From positions 15,500,175 through 15,564,174 of the forward strand of contig OZ037768.1 of NCBI GenBank assembly GCA_964035545.1: a stretch of 64,000 nt of DNA. Reading direction: 5' to 3'. This DNA comes from Bugula neritina. Its lineage: Eukaryota > Bryozoa > Gymnolaemata > Cheilostomatida > Bugulidae. Every line of letters begins with the position of its first letter. Position 1 is the stretch's first letter. The notes under the pieces are model-generated. The model saw only the letters and a program-made list of their open reading frames with translations, had not been told where the DNA came from and searched no databases. Position numbers and translations under genes: made by a program. Below, one piece after another: positions 48,691-62,960 of the stretch.

Positions 48691-51600
48691 GCCCAATAGT
48701 GCTAATAGTAGAACTAGTGTGCTTAAAAGTGCCCAAATGTCCTAAAACATGCCAAAATGTGCTAAATTGAGCCAAACATGCTTACAGTACCTATTAGTGC
48801 ATAGAAACTCTGAAACATGCCCAATAGTGCTAAAACTAGAGCAAGTGTGCTCAGCAGCGCCCAAATGTGCTCAAACGTGCCCAAATGTGCTAAAATAGGC
48901 TGAATATACTAATCGCACCAACAACCACCAAGAGGTTCTGAAACGTCACCAATAGTGCTAATAGTAAAACTAGTGTGCTTAAAAGTGCCCAAATTTCCTA
49001 AAACATGCCAAGATGTGCTAAATTGAGCCAAACATGCTTACAGTACCTATTAGTGCATAGAAATTCTGAAACGTGCCGTATAGTGCTAAAACTAGAACAA
49101 GTGTGCTCAACAGTGCCCAAATGTGCTAAAACATGCCCAAATGTGCTGAAACATGCCCAAATATACTAACTTGAGCCAAACGAGCTAATAGTGCCAATAA
49201 ATGCCCAGAGGGTCTGAAACGTGCCCAATAGCACTAATAGTAGAACTACTGTGCTTAGCAGTGCCAAAATCTCTTTTAAAGATGCCAAAACGTGCGAAAT
49301 TGAGCCAAATAAGCTAATAGTACCAATAAGTGCCCAGAGGTTCTGACACGTGCCCAATAATGCTAATAGTAGAACTGCTGTGCTTAACAGTGCCCAAAAG
49401 TGCTAAAACATTCCCAAATGGGCTAAAACATGCCCAAATTTACTAAATTGAGCCAAACATGCTAATAGTACCTATCTGTGCCCAGAAGTTTTGAACATGC
49501 CCAGTAGTGCTAAAACTAGAACAAGTGTGCTCAACAGTGCCCAATTGGGCTAAAACGTGCCCAAACGTACTAAATTGAGCGAAATATGATAATAGTACCA
49601 ATAAGTGCCCAGAGATTCTGAAATGTGCATAAGAATGCTGATAGTAGAACTACTGTGCTTAACAGTGCCCAAATCTGTTAAAACATTCCCAAATGGGCTA
49701 AAACATGCCCAAATTTACTAAATTGAGCCAAATATGCTAATGGTACTTTTTTGTGCCCCGAAGTTCTGAACGTGCCCAGTAGTGCTAAAACTAGAACAAG
49801 TGTGCTCAACAGTGCCCAATTGGGCTAAAACATGCCCAAATGTACTAAATTGAGCCAAATATGGTCATAGTACCAATAAGTGCCCAGAGGTTCTGAAACG
49901 TGGCCAATAGTGCCAATAGTAGTTCTAGTGTGCTTAAAGATGCCCAAATGTCCTAAAATATGCCAAAATGTGCTAAATTGAGCCAAACATGCTTACAGTA
50001 CCTATTAGTGCCCAGAAGTTCTGAAACTAGCCGTATAATGCTAAAACTAAAACAAGTGTTCTCAACAGTGCCCAAATGTGCTAAAACATGCCCAAATGTG
50101 CTAAAACATGCCCGAATACACTGACTTGAGCCGAATGAGCTAATAGTAGCAATAAATGCCCAGAGGTTCTGAAACGTGCCCAATAGCGCTAATAGTAGAA
50201 CAAGTGTGCTCAACAGTGCCCAAATGTCCTAAAACATGCACAAATGTGCTAAAACATGCCCAAATGTGTTAACTCGAACCAAATATACTAATAGTATCAT
50301 TAAGTGCATAGAGGTTCTGAAAGGTGCCCAATAGTGCTGATAGTAGAACTAGTGCGCTTGACAGCGCACAAATGTGCTAAAACATGCCCAAATGTGCTAA
50401 ATTGAGCTAAATATGCTAATATAACCAATAAGTGCCCAAAAGTTCTAAAATGGCCCAATAGTGCTATTAGTAGAACTAGTGTTCTTAACAGTGCCCAAAT
50501 GTCCTAAAACAATCCCCACTGTGCTACAACATGCCCAAATGTGCTAAATTTAGCCAAATACATTTATAGCACCAATAATCGCCCAGAGGTTCTGAATCGT
50601 GCCCAATAGTGCTAATAGTAGAACTAGTGTGCTTAACAGTGCCCAAATGTCCTGAACATGCCAAAATGTGCTAAATTGAGCAAAACATGCTGATAGTACC
50701 TATTAGTGCCCAGAATTTCTGAAACGTGCCCGATAGTGCTAAAACTAGAGCAAGTGTGCTCAACAGTGCCCAAATTAGCTAAAACATGCCCAAATGTACT
50801 AAATTGAGCCTAATTGGGTAATAGTACCAATAAGTGCCCAGAGGTTCTGAATCGTGCCCAATAGTGCTAATAGTCGAACTAGTGTGCTTAACAGTGCCCA
50901 AATATCCTGAAACATTCCCCACTCTGCTAAAACATGCCGAAATGTACTAAATTGAGCCTAATTGGGTAATAGTACCAATAAGTGCCCAGAGGTTCTGAAA
51001 GGTGCCCAATAGTACTGATAGTAGAACTTGTGCGCTTGACAGTGCACAAATGAGCTAAAACATTCCCAAATGTGCTAAATTGAGCTAAATATGTCAATAA
51101 TACCAATAAGTGCCCATAGGTTCTGAAACGTGCCCAATAGTGCTGATAGTAGAACTGGTGTGCTTAACAGTGCCCAAATGTGCTAAAAGCTTTACCAATG
51201 TTTTAAAACATGCCAAAATGTATTAAAGTTAGCCAATTATGCTAATAACACCAATACGTGCCAAGAGGTTCTGAATCATGCCCAATAGTGCTAAAAGTAG
51301 AACTAGTGTGCTTAACAGTGCCCAAATCTGCTAAAACGTTCCCAATTGGGCTAAAACATGCCCAAGGAAACTAGATTGATCCAAATATGCTAATATTACC
51401 GATAAGTGCCCAGAGGTTCTGATTTGGCCCAATAGTGCTAATAGTAGAATTAGTGTGCTTAACAGTGCCCAAATGTCCTAAAACATGCCCAACTGTCCTA
51501 AAACAAGCCCGAATGTACTGAAATGAGCCAAATCTGCTAATAGTACCAATAAATGCCCAGAGGTTCTGAAACGTGCCCAATAGTGCTAATAGTAGAACTA

Positions 51601-54600
51601 ATGTGCTTAACAGTGCTCAAATGTCTTAAAATATGCCAAAATATGCTAATTTGAGCAAAACATGCTGATAGTACCTATTAGTGCCCAGAAATTCTGAAAC
51701 TTGCCCAATAGTGCTAAAACTAGAACAATTGTGCTCAACAGTGCCCAAATTTGCTAAAACATTCCCAAATGTACTAAATTGAGCCAAATATGCTAATAGT
51801 ACCTATTAGTGCCCAGTAGTTCTGATACGGCCCAATAGTGCCAAAACTAGAACAAGTGTGCTTAACAGTGCCAAAACCTGCTAAAACATGCCCAAATGGG
51901 CTAAAATGAGCCAATTGTGCTAATAGTACCTATTAGTGCCCAGAAGTTCTGATACAGCACAATAGTGCGAAAACTAGAACAAGTGTGCTTAACAGTGCCA
52001 AAACCTGCTAAAACATGCCCAAATGTGCTAAAATGAGCCAATTGTGCTAAGAGTACCTATTACTGCCCAGAATTTCTGAAACGTGCCCGATAGTGCTAAA
52101 ACTAGAGCAAGTGTGCTCAACAGTGCCCAAATTAGCTAAAACATGCCCAAATGTACTAAATTGAGCCTAATAGGGTAATAGTACCAATAAGTGCCCAGAG
52201 GTTCTGAATCGTGCCCAATAGTGCTAATAGTCGAACTAGTGTGCTTAACAGTGCCCAAATATCCTGAAACATTCCCCACTCTGCTAAAACATGCCGAAAT
52301 GTACTAAATTGAGCCTAATTGGGTAATAGTACCAATAAGTGCCCAGAGGTTCTGAAAGGTGCCCAATAGTACTGATAGTAGAACTTGTGCGCTTGACAGT
52401 GCACAAATGAGCTAAAACATTCCCAAATGTGCTAAATTGAGCTAAATATGTCAATAATACCAATAAGTGCCCATAGGTTCTGAAACGTGCCCAATAGTGC
52501 TGATAGTAGAACTGGTGTGCTTAACAGTGCCCAAATGTGCTAAAAGCTTTACCAATGTTTTAAAACATGCCAAAATGTATTAAAGTTAGCCAATTATGCT
52601 AATAACACCAATACGTGCCAAGAGGTTCTGAATCGTGCCCAATAGTGCTAAAAGTAGAACTAGTGTGCTTAACAGTGCCCAAATCTGCTAAAACATGCCC
52701 AAATGTGCTAAAACATGCCCGAATACACTGACTTGAGCCGAATGAGCTAATAGTAGCAATAAATGCCCAGAGGTTCTGAAACGTGCCCAATAGCGCTAAT
52801 AGTAGAACTAGTGTGCTCAACAGTGCCCAAATGGGCTAAAACATGCCAAAATGTACTAAATTGAGCCAAATATGCTAATAGTACCAATAAATGCCCAGAG
52901 GTTTTCAAACGTGCCCCATAGTGCTGATATAGAACTAGTGTGCTTAACAGCGCCCAAATGTGCTCAAACGTGCCCAAATGTGCTAAAATGTGCCGAGTAT
53001 ACTAATCGCACCAACAACCGCCAAGAGGTTCTGAAACGTGCAAAATAATGCTAATAGTAGAACTGGTGTGCTTAACAGTGCCAAAATCTGCTAAAACATT
53101 CCCAAATGGGCTAAAACATGCCCACATGTACTAAATTGAGCCAAACATGCTAATAGTACCAATAGGTGCCCAGAGGTTCTGAAACGTGCCCAATAGTGCT
53201 AATAGTAGAACTAGTGTGCTTAAAAGTGCCCAAATGTCCTAAAACATGCCAAAATGTGCTAAATTGAGCCAAACATGCTTACAGTACCTATTAGTGCATA
53301 GAAACTCTGAAACATGCCCAATAGTGCTAAAACTAGAGCAAGTGTGCTCAGCAGCGCCCAAATGTGCTCAAACGTGCCCAAATGTGCTAAAATGGGCTGA
53401 ATATACTAATCGCACCAACAACCACCAAGAGGTTCTGAAACGTCACCAATAGTGCTAATAGTAAAACTAGTGTGCTTAAAAGTGCCCAAATTTCCTAAAA
53501 CATGCCAAGATGTGCTAAATTGAGCCAAACATGCTTACAGTACCTATTAGTGCATAGAAATTCTGAAACGTGCCGTATAGTGCTAAAACTAGAACAAGTG
53601 TGCTCAACAGTGCCCAAATGTGCTAAAACATGCCCAAATGTGCTGAAACATGCCCAAATATACTAACTTGAGCCAAACGAGCTAATAGTGCCAATAAATG
53701 CCCAGAGGGTCTGAAACGTGCCCAATAGCACTAATAGTAGAACTACTGTGCTTAGCAGTGCCAAAATCTCCTTTAAAGATGCCAAAACGTGCGAAATTGA
53801 GCCAAATAAGCTAATAGTACCAATAAGTGCCCAGAGGTTCTGACACGTGCCCAATAATGCTAATAGTAGAACTGCTGTGCTTAACAGTGCCCAAAAGTGC
53901 TAAAACATTCCCAAATGGGCTAAAACATGCCCAAATTTACTAAATTGAGCCAAACATGCTAATAGTACCTATCTGTGCCCAGAAGTTTTGAACATGCCCA
54001 GTAGTGCTAAAACTAGAACAAGTGTGCTCAACAGTGCCCAATTGGGCTAAAACGTGCCCAAACGTACTAAATTGAGCGAAATATGATAATAGTACCAATA
54101 AGTGCCCAGAGATTCTGAAATGTGCATAAGAATGCTGATAGTAGAACTACTGTGCTTAACAGTGCCCAAATCTGTTGAAACATTCCCAAATGGGCTAAAA
54201 CATGCCCAAATTTACTAAATTGAGCCAAATATGCTAATGGTACTTTTTTGTGCCCCGAAGTTCTGAACGTGCCCAATAGCGCTAATAGTAGAACAAGTGT
54301 GCTCAACAGTGCCCAATTGGGCTAAAACATGCCCAAATGTACTAAATTGAGCCAAATATGGTCATAGTACCAATAAGTGCCCAGAGGTTCTGAAACGTGG
54401 CCAATAGTGCCAATAGTAGTTCTAGTGTGCTTAAAGATGCCCAAATGTCCTAAAATATGCCAAAATGTGCTAAATTGAGCCAAACATGCTTACAGTACCT
54501 ATTAGTGCCCAGAAGTTCTGAAACTAGCCGTATAATGCTAAAACTAAAACAAGTGTTCTCAACAGTGCCCAAATGTGCTAAAACATGCCCAAATGTGCTA

Positions 54601-55145
54601 AAACATGCCCGAATACACTGACTTGAGCCGAATGAGCTAATAGTAGCAATAAATGCCCAGAGGTTCTGAAACGTGCCCAATAGCGCTAATAGTAGAACAA
54701 GTGTGCTCAACAGTGCCCAAATGTCCTAAAACATGCACAAATGTGCTAAAACATGCCCAAATGTGTTAACTCGAACCAAATATACTAATAGTATCATTAA
54801 GTGCATAGAGGTTCTGAAAGGTGCCCAATAGTGCTGATAGTAGAACTAATGCGCTTGACAGCGCACAAATGTGCTAAAACATGCCCAAATGTGCTAAATT
54901 GAGCTAAATATGCTAATATAACCAATAAGTGCCCAAAAGTTCTAAAATGGCCCAATAGTGCTATTAGTAGAACTAGTGTTCTTAACAGTGCCCAAATGTC
55001 CTAAAACAATCCCCACTGTGCTACAACATGCCCAAATGTGCTAAATTTAGCCAAATACATTTATAGCACCAATAATCGCCCAGAGGTTCTGAATCGTGCC
55101 CAATAGTGCTAATAGTAGAACTAGTGTGCTTAACAGTGCCCAAAT
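48190..55145. repeat. Dispersed duplicate pair at offset 4,497 bp
   Basis: About 48190-50650 is repeated at about 52690-55145 (48250/52747, 49166/53663, 49953/54450). The interval between the copies is composed of other unit variants. Part of it (51371) recurs at 56251 with an offset of 4,880 bp. Confidence 0.85.
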
Positions 55146-58059
55146 GGGCTAAAACATGCCAAAATGTACTAAATTGAGCCAAATATGCTAATAGTACCAA
55201 TAAATGCCCAGAAATTCTGAAACTTGCCCAATAGTGCTAAAACTAGAACAATTGTGCTCAACAGTGCCCAAATTTGCTAAAACATTCCCAAATGTACTAA
55301 ATTGAGCCAAATATGCTAATAGTACCTATTAGTGCCCAGTAGTTCTGATACGGCCCAATAGTGCCAAAACTAGAACAAGTGTGCTTAACAGTGCCAAAAC
55401 CTGCTAAAACATGCCCAAATGGGCTAAAATGAGCCAATTGTGCTAATAGTACCTATTAGTGCCCAGAAGTTCTGATACAGCACAATAGTGCGAAAACTAG
55501 AACAAGTGTGCTTAACAGTGCCAAAACCTGCTAAAACATGCCCAAATGTGCTAAAATGAGCCAATTGTGCTAAGAGTACCTATTACTGCCCAGAATTTCT
55601 GAAACGTGCCCGATAGTGCTAAAACTAGAGCAAGTGTGCTCAACAGTGCCCAAATTAGCTAAAACATGCCCAAATGTACTAAATTGAGCCTAATAGGGTA
55701 ATAGTACCAATAAGTGCCCAGAGGTTCTGAATCGTGCCCAATAGTGCTAATAGTCGAACTAGTGTGCTTAACAGTGCCCAAATATCCTGAAACATTCCCC
55801 ACTCTGCTAAAACATGCCGAAATGTACTAAATTGAGCCTAATTGGGTAATAGTACCAATAAGTGCCCAGAGGTTCTGAAAGGTGCCCAATAGTACTGATA
55901 GTAGAACTTGTGCGCTTGACAGTGCACAAATGAGCTAAAACATTCCCAAATGTGCTAAATTGAGCTAAATATGTCAATAATACCAATAAGTGCCCATAGG
56001 TTTTGAAACGTGCCCAATAGTGCTGATAGTAGAACTGGTGTGCTTAACAGTGCCCAAATGTGCTACAAGCTTTACCAATGTTTTAAAACATGCCAAAATG
56101 TATTAAAGTTAGCCAATTATGCTAATAACACCAATACGTGCCAAGAGGTTCTGAATCGTGCCCAATAGTGCTAAAAGTAGAACTAGTGTGCTTAACAGTG
56201 CCCAAATCTGCTAAAACGTTCCCAATTGGGCTAAAACATGCCCAAGGAAACTAGATTGATCCAAATATGCTAATATTACCGATAAGTGCCCAGAGGTTCT
56301 GATTTGGCCCAATGGTGCTAATAGTAGAATTAGTGTGCTTAACAGTGCCCAAATGTCCTAAAACATGCCCAAATGTCCTAAAACAAGCCCGAATGTACTG
56401 AAATGAGCCAAATCTGCTAATAGTACCAATAAATGCCCAGAGGTTCTGAAACGTGCCCAATAGTGCTAATAGTAGAACTAATGTGCTTAACAGTGCTCAA
56501 ATGTCTTAAAATATGCCAAAATATGCTAATTTGAGCAAAACATGCTGATAGTACCTATTAGTGCCCAGAAATTCTGAAACTTGCCCAATAGTGCTAAAAC
56601 TAGAACAATTGTGCTCAACAGTGCCCAAATTTGCTAAAACATTCCCAAATGTACTAAATTGAGCCAAATATGCTAATAGTACCTATTAGTGCCCAGTAGT
56701 TCTGATACGGCCCAATAGTGCCAAAACTAGAACAAGTGTGCTTAACAGTGCCAAAACCTGCTAAAACATGCCCAAATGTGCTAAAATGAGCCAATTGTGC
56801 TAATAGTACCTATTAGTGCCCAGAAGTTCTGATACAGCACAATAGTGCGAAAACTAGAACAAGTGTGCTTAACAGTGCCAAAACCTGCTAAAACATGCCC
56901 AAATGTGCTAAAATGAGCCAATTGTGCTAAGAGTACCTATTACTGCCCAGAAGTTCTGAAACATGCCCAGTAGTGCTGAAACTAGAACAAGTGTGCTCAA
57001 CAGTGCCCAATTGGGGTAAAACGTGCCCAAATGTACTAAATTGAGCGAAATATGGTAATAGTACCAATAAGTGCCCAGAGGTTCTGAAGTGTGCATAAGA
57101 GTGCTGATAGTAGAACTAGTGTGCTTAACAGTGCCCAAATGGGTTAAAACATTCCCAAATGGGCTAAAACATGCCCAAATGTACTAACTTGAGCCAAATG
57201 AGCTAATAGTACCAATAAATGCCCAGAGGTTCTGACATGTGCCCAATAGTGCTAATAGTAGAACTGCTGTGCTTAACAGTGCCCAAATGTGCTAAAACCT
57301 TCCCAAATGTACTAAATTGAGCCAAATATGCTAATAGTACCAATAAGTGCCCAGAGATTCTGAAACGTGCCCAATAGTGCTAAAACTAGAGCAAGTGTGC
57401 TCAACAGTGCCCAAATTAGCTAAAACATGCCCAAATGTACTAAAACATGCCCGAACAGACTGACTTGAGCCGAATGAGCTAAGAGTACCAATAAATGCCC
57501 AGAGGTTCTGAAACGTGCCCAATAGCGCTAATAGTAGAACAAGTGTGCTCAACAGTGCCCAAATGGGCTGAAACACGCCCAAATGTACTAAATTGAGCCA
57601 AATATACTAATAGTACCAATAAGTGCCAAGAGGTTCTGAAATGTGCATAAGAGTGCTGATAGTAGAACTAGTGTGCTTAACAGTGCCCAAATCTGCTAAA
57701 ACATCCCCAAATGGGCTAAAACATGCCCAAATGTACTAAATTGAGCCAAATACACTAATAGCACCAATAAGCGCCCAGAGGTTCTAAAACGTGCCCAATA
57801 GTGCTGATAGTAGAACTAGTGTGCTTAAAAGTGCCCAAATGTCCTAAAACATGCCAAAATGTGCTAAATTGAGCCAAACATGCTTACAGTACCTATTAGT
57901 GCATAGAAACTCTGAAACATGCCCAATAGTGCTAAAACTAGAGCAAGTGTGCTCAACAGCGCCCACATGTGCTCAAACGTGCCCAAATGTGCTAAAATGG
58001 GCTGAATATACTAATCGCACCAACAACCGCCAAGAGGTTCTGAAACGTCACCAATAGTG

Positions 58060-61000
58060 CTAATAGTAAAACTAGTGTGCTTAAAAGTGCCCAAATTTCC
58101 TAAAACATGCCAAGATGTGCTAAATTGAGCCAAACATGCTTACAGTACCTATTAGTGCATAGAAATTCTGAAACGTGCCGTATAGTGCTAAAACTAGAAC
58201 AAGTGTGCTCAACAGTGCCCAAATGTGCTAAAACATGCCCAAATGTGCTAAATTGAGCCAAATATACTAATCGCACCAACAACCGCCAAGAGGTTCTGAA
58301 ACGTGCCCAATAATGCTAATAGTAGAACTAGTGTGCTTAACAGTGCCCAAATGTCCTGAACATGCCAAAATGTGCTAAATTGAGCAAAACATGCTGATAG
58401 TACCTATTAGTGCCCAGAATTTCTGAAGCGTGCCCGATAGTGCTGATAGTAGAACTAGTGTGCTTAACAGTGCCCAAATCTGCTAAAACATTCCCAAATG
58501 GGCTAAAACATGCCCACATGTACTAAATTGAGCCAAACATGCTAATAGTACCAATAGGTGCCCAGAGGTTCTGAAACGTGCCCAATAGTGCTAATAGTAA
58601 AACTAGTGTGCTTAAAAGTGCCCAAATTTCGTAAAACATGCCAAGATGTGCTAAATTGAGCCAAACATGCTTACAGTACCTATTAGTGCATAGAAATTCT
58701 GAAACATGCCGTATAGTGCTAAAACTAGAACAAGTGTGCTCAACAGTGCCCAAATGTGCTAAAACATGCCCAAATGTGCTGAAACATGCCCAAATATACT
58801 AACTCGAGCCAAACGAGCTAATAGTGCCAATAAATGCCCAGAGGGTCTGAAACGTGCCCAATAGCACTAATAGTAGAACTACTGTGCTTAGCAGTGCCCA
58901 AATCTCCTAAAAGATGCCAAAACGTGCGAAATTGAGCCAAATAGGCTAATAGTACCAATAAGTGCCCAGAGGTTCTGACACGTGCCCAATAATGCTAATA
59001 GTAGAACTGCTGTGCTTAACAGTGCCCAAAAGTGCTAAAACATTCCCAAATGGGCTATAACATGCCCAAATTTACTAAATTGAGCCAAACATGCTAATAG
59101 TACCTATTTGTGCCCAGAAGTTTTGAACATGCCCAGTAGTGCTAAAACTAGAACAAGTGTGCTCAACAGTGCCCAATTGGGCTAAAACGTGCCCAAACGA
59201 ACTAAATTGAGCGAAATATGATAATAGTACCAATAAGTGCCCAGAGATTCTGAAATGTGCATAAGAATGCTGATAGTAGAACTACTGTGCTTAACAGTAC
59301 CCAAATCTGTTAAAACATTCCCAAATGGGCTAAAACATGCCCAAATTTACTAAATTGAGCCAAATATGCTAATGGTACTTTTTTGTGCCCCGAAGTTCTG
59401 AACGTGCCCAGTAGTGCTAAAACTAGAACAAGTGTGCTCAACAGTGCCCAATTGGGTTAAAACATGCCCAAATGTACTAAATTGAGCCAAATATGTTAAT
59501 AGTACCAATAAGTGCCCAGAGGTTCTGAAACGTGGCCAATAGTGCCAATAGTAGTTCTAGTGTGCTTAAAGATGCCCAAATGTCCTAAAATATGCCAAAA
59601 TGTGCTAAATTGAGCCAAACATGCTTACAGTACCATTTAGTGCCCAGAAACTCTGAAACTAGCCGTATGATGCTAAAACTAAAACAAGTGTTCTCAACAG
59701 TGCCCAAATGTGCTAAAACATGCCCAAATGTGCTAAAACATGCCCGAATACACTGACTTGAGCCGAATGAGCTAATAGTAGCAATAAATGCCCAGAGGTT
59801 CCGAAACGTGCCCAATAGCGCTAATAGTAGAACAAGTGTGCTCAACAGTGCCCAAATGTCCTAAAACATGCACAAATGTGCTAAAACATGCCCAAATGTG
59901 CTAAATTGAGCTAAATATGCTAATATAACCAATAAGTGCCCAAAAGTTCTAAAATGGCCCAATAGTGCTATTAGTAGAACTAGTGTTCTTAACAGTGCCC
60001 AAATGTCCTAAAACAATCCCCACTGTGCTAAAACATGCCCAAATGTGCTAACTTTAGCCAAATACATTTATAGCACCAATAATCGCCCAGAGGTTCTGAA
60101 TCGTGCCCAATAGTGCTAATAGTAGAACTAGTGTGCTTAACAGTGCCCAAATGTCCTGAACATGCCAAAACGTGCTAAATTGAGCAAAACATGCTGATAG
60201 TACCTATTAGTGCCCAGAATTTCTGAAACGTGCCCGATAGTGCTAAAACTAGAGCAAGTGTGCTCAACAGTGCCCAAATTAGCTAAAACATGCCCAAATG
60301 TACTAAATTGAGCCTAATTGGGTAATAGTACCAATAAGTGCTAAGAGGTTCTGAAATGTGCATAAGAGTGCTGATAGTAGAACTAGTGTGCTTAACAGTG
60401 CCCAAATCTGCTAAAACATTCCCAAATGGGCTAAAACATGCCCAAATGTACTAAATTGAGCCAAATACACTAACAGCACCAATAAGCGCCCAGAGGTTCT
60501 AAAACGTGCCCAATAGTGCTGATAGTAGAACAAGTGTGCTTAACAGCGCCCAAATGTGCTCAAACGTGCCCAAATGTGCTAAAATGGGCCGAATATACTA
60601 ATCGCACCAACAACCGCCAAGAGGTTCTGAAATGTGCATAAGAATGCTGATAGTAGAACTAGTGTGCTTAAAAGTGCCCAAATTTCCTAAAACATGCCAA
60701 GATGTGCTAAATTGAGCCAAACATGCTTACAGTACCTATTAGTGCATAGAAATTCTGAAACGTGCCGTATAGTGCTAAAACTAGAACAAGTGTGCTCAAC
60801 AGTGCCCAAATGTGCTAAAACATGCCCAAATGTGCTAAATTGAGCCAAATATACTAATCGCACCAACAACCGCCAAGAGGTTCTGAAACGTGCCCAATAA
60901 TGCTAATAGTAGAACTAGTGTGCTTAACAGTGCCCAAATGTCCTGAACATGCCAAAATGTGCTAAATTGAGCAAAACATGCTGATAGTACCTATTAGTGC

Positions 61001-62960
61001 CCAGAATTTCTGAAGCGTGCCCGATAGTGCTGATAGTAGAACTAGTGTGCTTAACAGTGCCCAAATCTGCTAAAACATTCCCAAATGGGCTAAAACATGC
61101 CCACATGTACTAAATTGAGCCAAACATGCTAATAGTACCAATAGGTGCCCAGAGGTTCTGAAACGTGCCCAATAGTGCTAATAGTAAAACTAGTGTGCTT
61201 AAAAGTGCCCAAATTTCGTAAAACATGCCAAGATGTGCTAAATTGAGCCAAACATGCTTACAGTACCTATTAGTGCATAGAAATTCTGAAACATGCCGTA
61301 TAGTGCTAAAACTAGAACAAGTGTGCTCAACAGTGCCCAAATGTGCTAAAACATGCCCAAATGTGCTGAAACATGCCCAAATATACTAACTCGAGCCAAA
61401 CGAGCTAATAGTGCCAATAAATGCCCAGAGGGTCTGAAACGTGCCCAATAGCACTAATAGTAGAACTACTGTGCTTAGCAGTGCCCAAATCTCCTAAAAG
61501 ATGCCAAAACGTGCGAAATTGAGCCAAATAGGCTAATAGTACCAATAAGTGCCCAGAGGTTCTGACACGTGCCCAATAATGCTAATAGTAGAACTGCTGT
61601 GCTTAACAGTGCCCAAATCTGTTAAAACATTCCCAAATGGGCTAAAACATGCCCAAATTTACTAAATTGAGCCAAATATGCTAATGGTACTTTTTTGTGC
61701 CCCGAAGTTCTGAACGTGCCCAGTAGTGCTAAAACTAGAACAAGTGTGCTCAACAGTGCCCAATTGGGTTAAAACATGCCCAAATGTACTAAATTGAGCC
61801 AAATATGTTAATAGTACCAATAAGTGCCCAGAGGTTCTGAAACGTGGCCAATAGTGCCAATAGTAGTTCTAGTGTGCTTAAAGATGCCCAAATGTCCTAA
61901 AATATGCCAAAATGTGCTAAATTGAGCCAAACATGCTTACAGTACCATTTAGTGCCCAGAAACTCTGAAACTAGCCGTATGATGCTAAAACTAAAACAAG
62001 TGTTCTCAACAGTGCCCAAATGTGCTAAAACATGCCCAAATGTGCTAAAACATGCCCGAATACACTGACTTGAGCCGAATGAGCTAATAGTAGCAATAAA
62101 TGCCCAGAGGTTCCGAAACGTGCCCAATAGCGCTAATAGTAGAACAAGTGTGCTCAACAGTGCCCAAATGTCCTAAAACATGCACAAATGTGCTAAAACA
62201 TGCCCAAATGTGCTAAATTGAGCTAAATATGCTAATATAACCAATAAGTGCCCAAAAGTTCTAAAATGGCCCAATAGTGCTATTAGTAGAACTAGTGTTC
62301 TTAACAGTGCCCAAATGTCCTAAAACAATCCCCACTGTGCTAAAACATGCCCAAATGTGCTAACTTTAGCCAAATACATTTATAGCACCAATAATCGCCC
62401 AGAGGTTCTGAATCGTGCCCAATAGTGCTAATAGTAGAACTAGTGTGCTTAACAGTGCCCAAATGTCCTGAACATGCCAAAACGTGCTAAATTGAGCAAA
62501 ACATGCTGATAGTACCTATTAGTGCCCAGAATTTCTGAAACGTGCCCGATAGTGCTAAAACTAGAGCAAGTGTGCTCAACAGTGCCCAAATTAGCTAAAA
62601 CATGCCCAAATGTACTAAATTGAGCCTAATTGGGTAATAGTACCAATAAGTGCTAAGAGGTTCTGAAATGTGCATAAGAGTGCTGATAGTAGAACTAGTG
62701 TGCTTAACAGTGCCCAAATCTGCTAAAACATTCCCAAATGGGCTAAAACATGCCCAAATGTACTAAATTGAGCCAAATACACTAACAGCACCAATAAGCG
62801 CCCAGAGGTTCTAAAACGTGCCCAATAGTGCTGATAGTAGAACAAGTGTGCTTAACAGCGCCCAAATGTGCTCAAACGTGCCCAAATGTGCTAAAATGGG
62901 CCGAATATACTAATCGCACCAACAACCGCCAAGAGGTTCTGAAATGTGCATAAGAATGCT
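58060..62960. repeat. Tandem duplication of about 2.6 kb with a unit-sized deletion
   Basis: Landmarks at 58100, 58337 and 58523 recur 2,587 bp later (60687, 60924, 61110), whereas 59585 recurs only 2,312 bp later (61897). The 275-bp difference equals one 128-bp plus one 147-bp unit, so copy 2 lacks two units. Confidence 0.85.

Noticed and set aside
43572-58057. Plus-strand 68-codon frames beginning MPKCAKFSQTCLQ or MPKCAKLSQTCLQ at 43572, 53246 and 57851
   Set aside because: Identical satellite unit combinations copied by block duplication; low-complexity content and no flanking gene signals.
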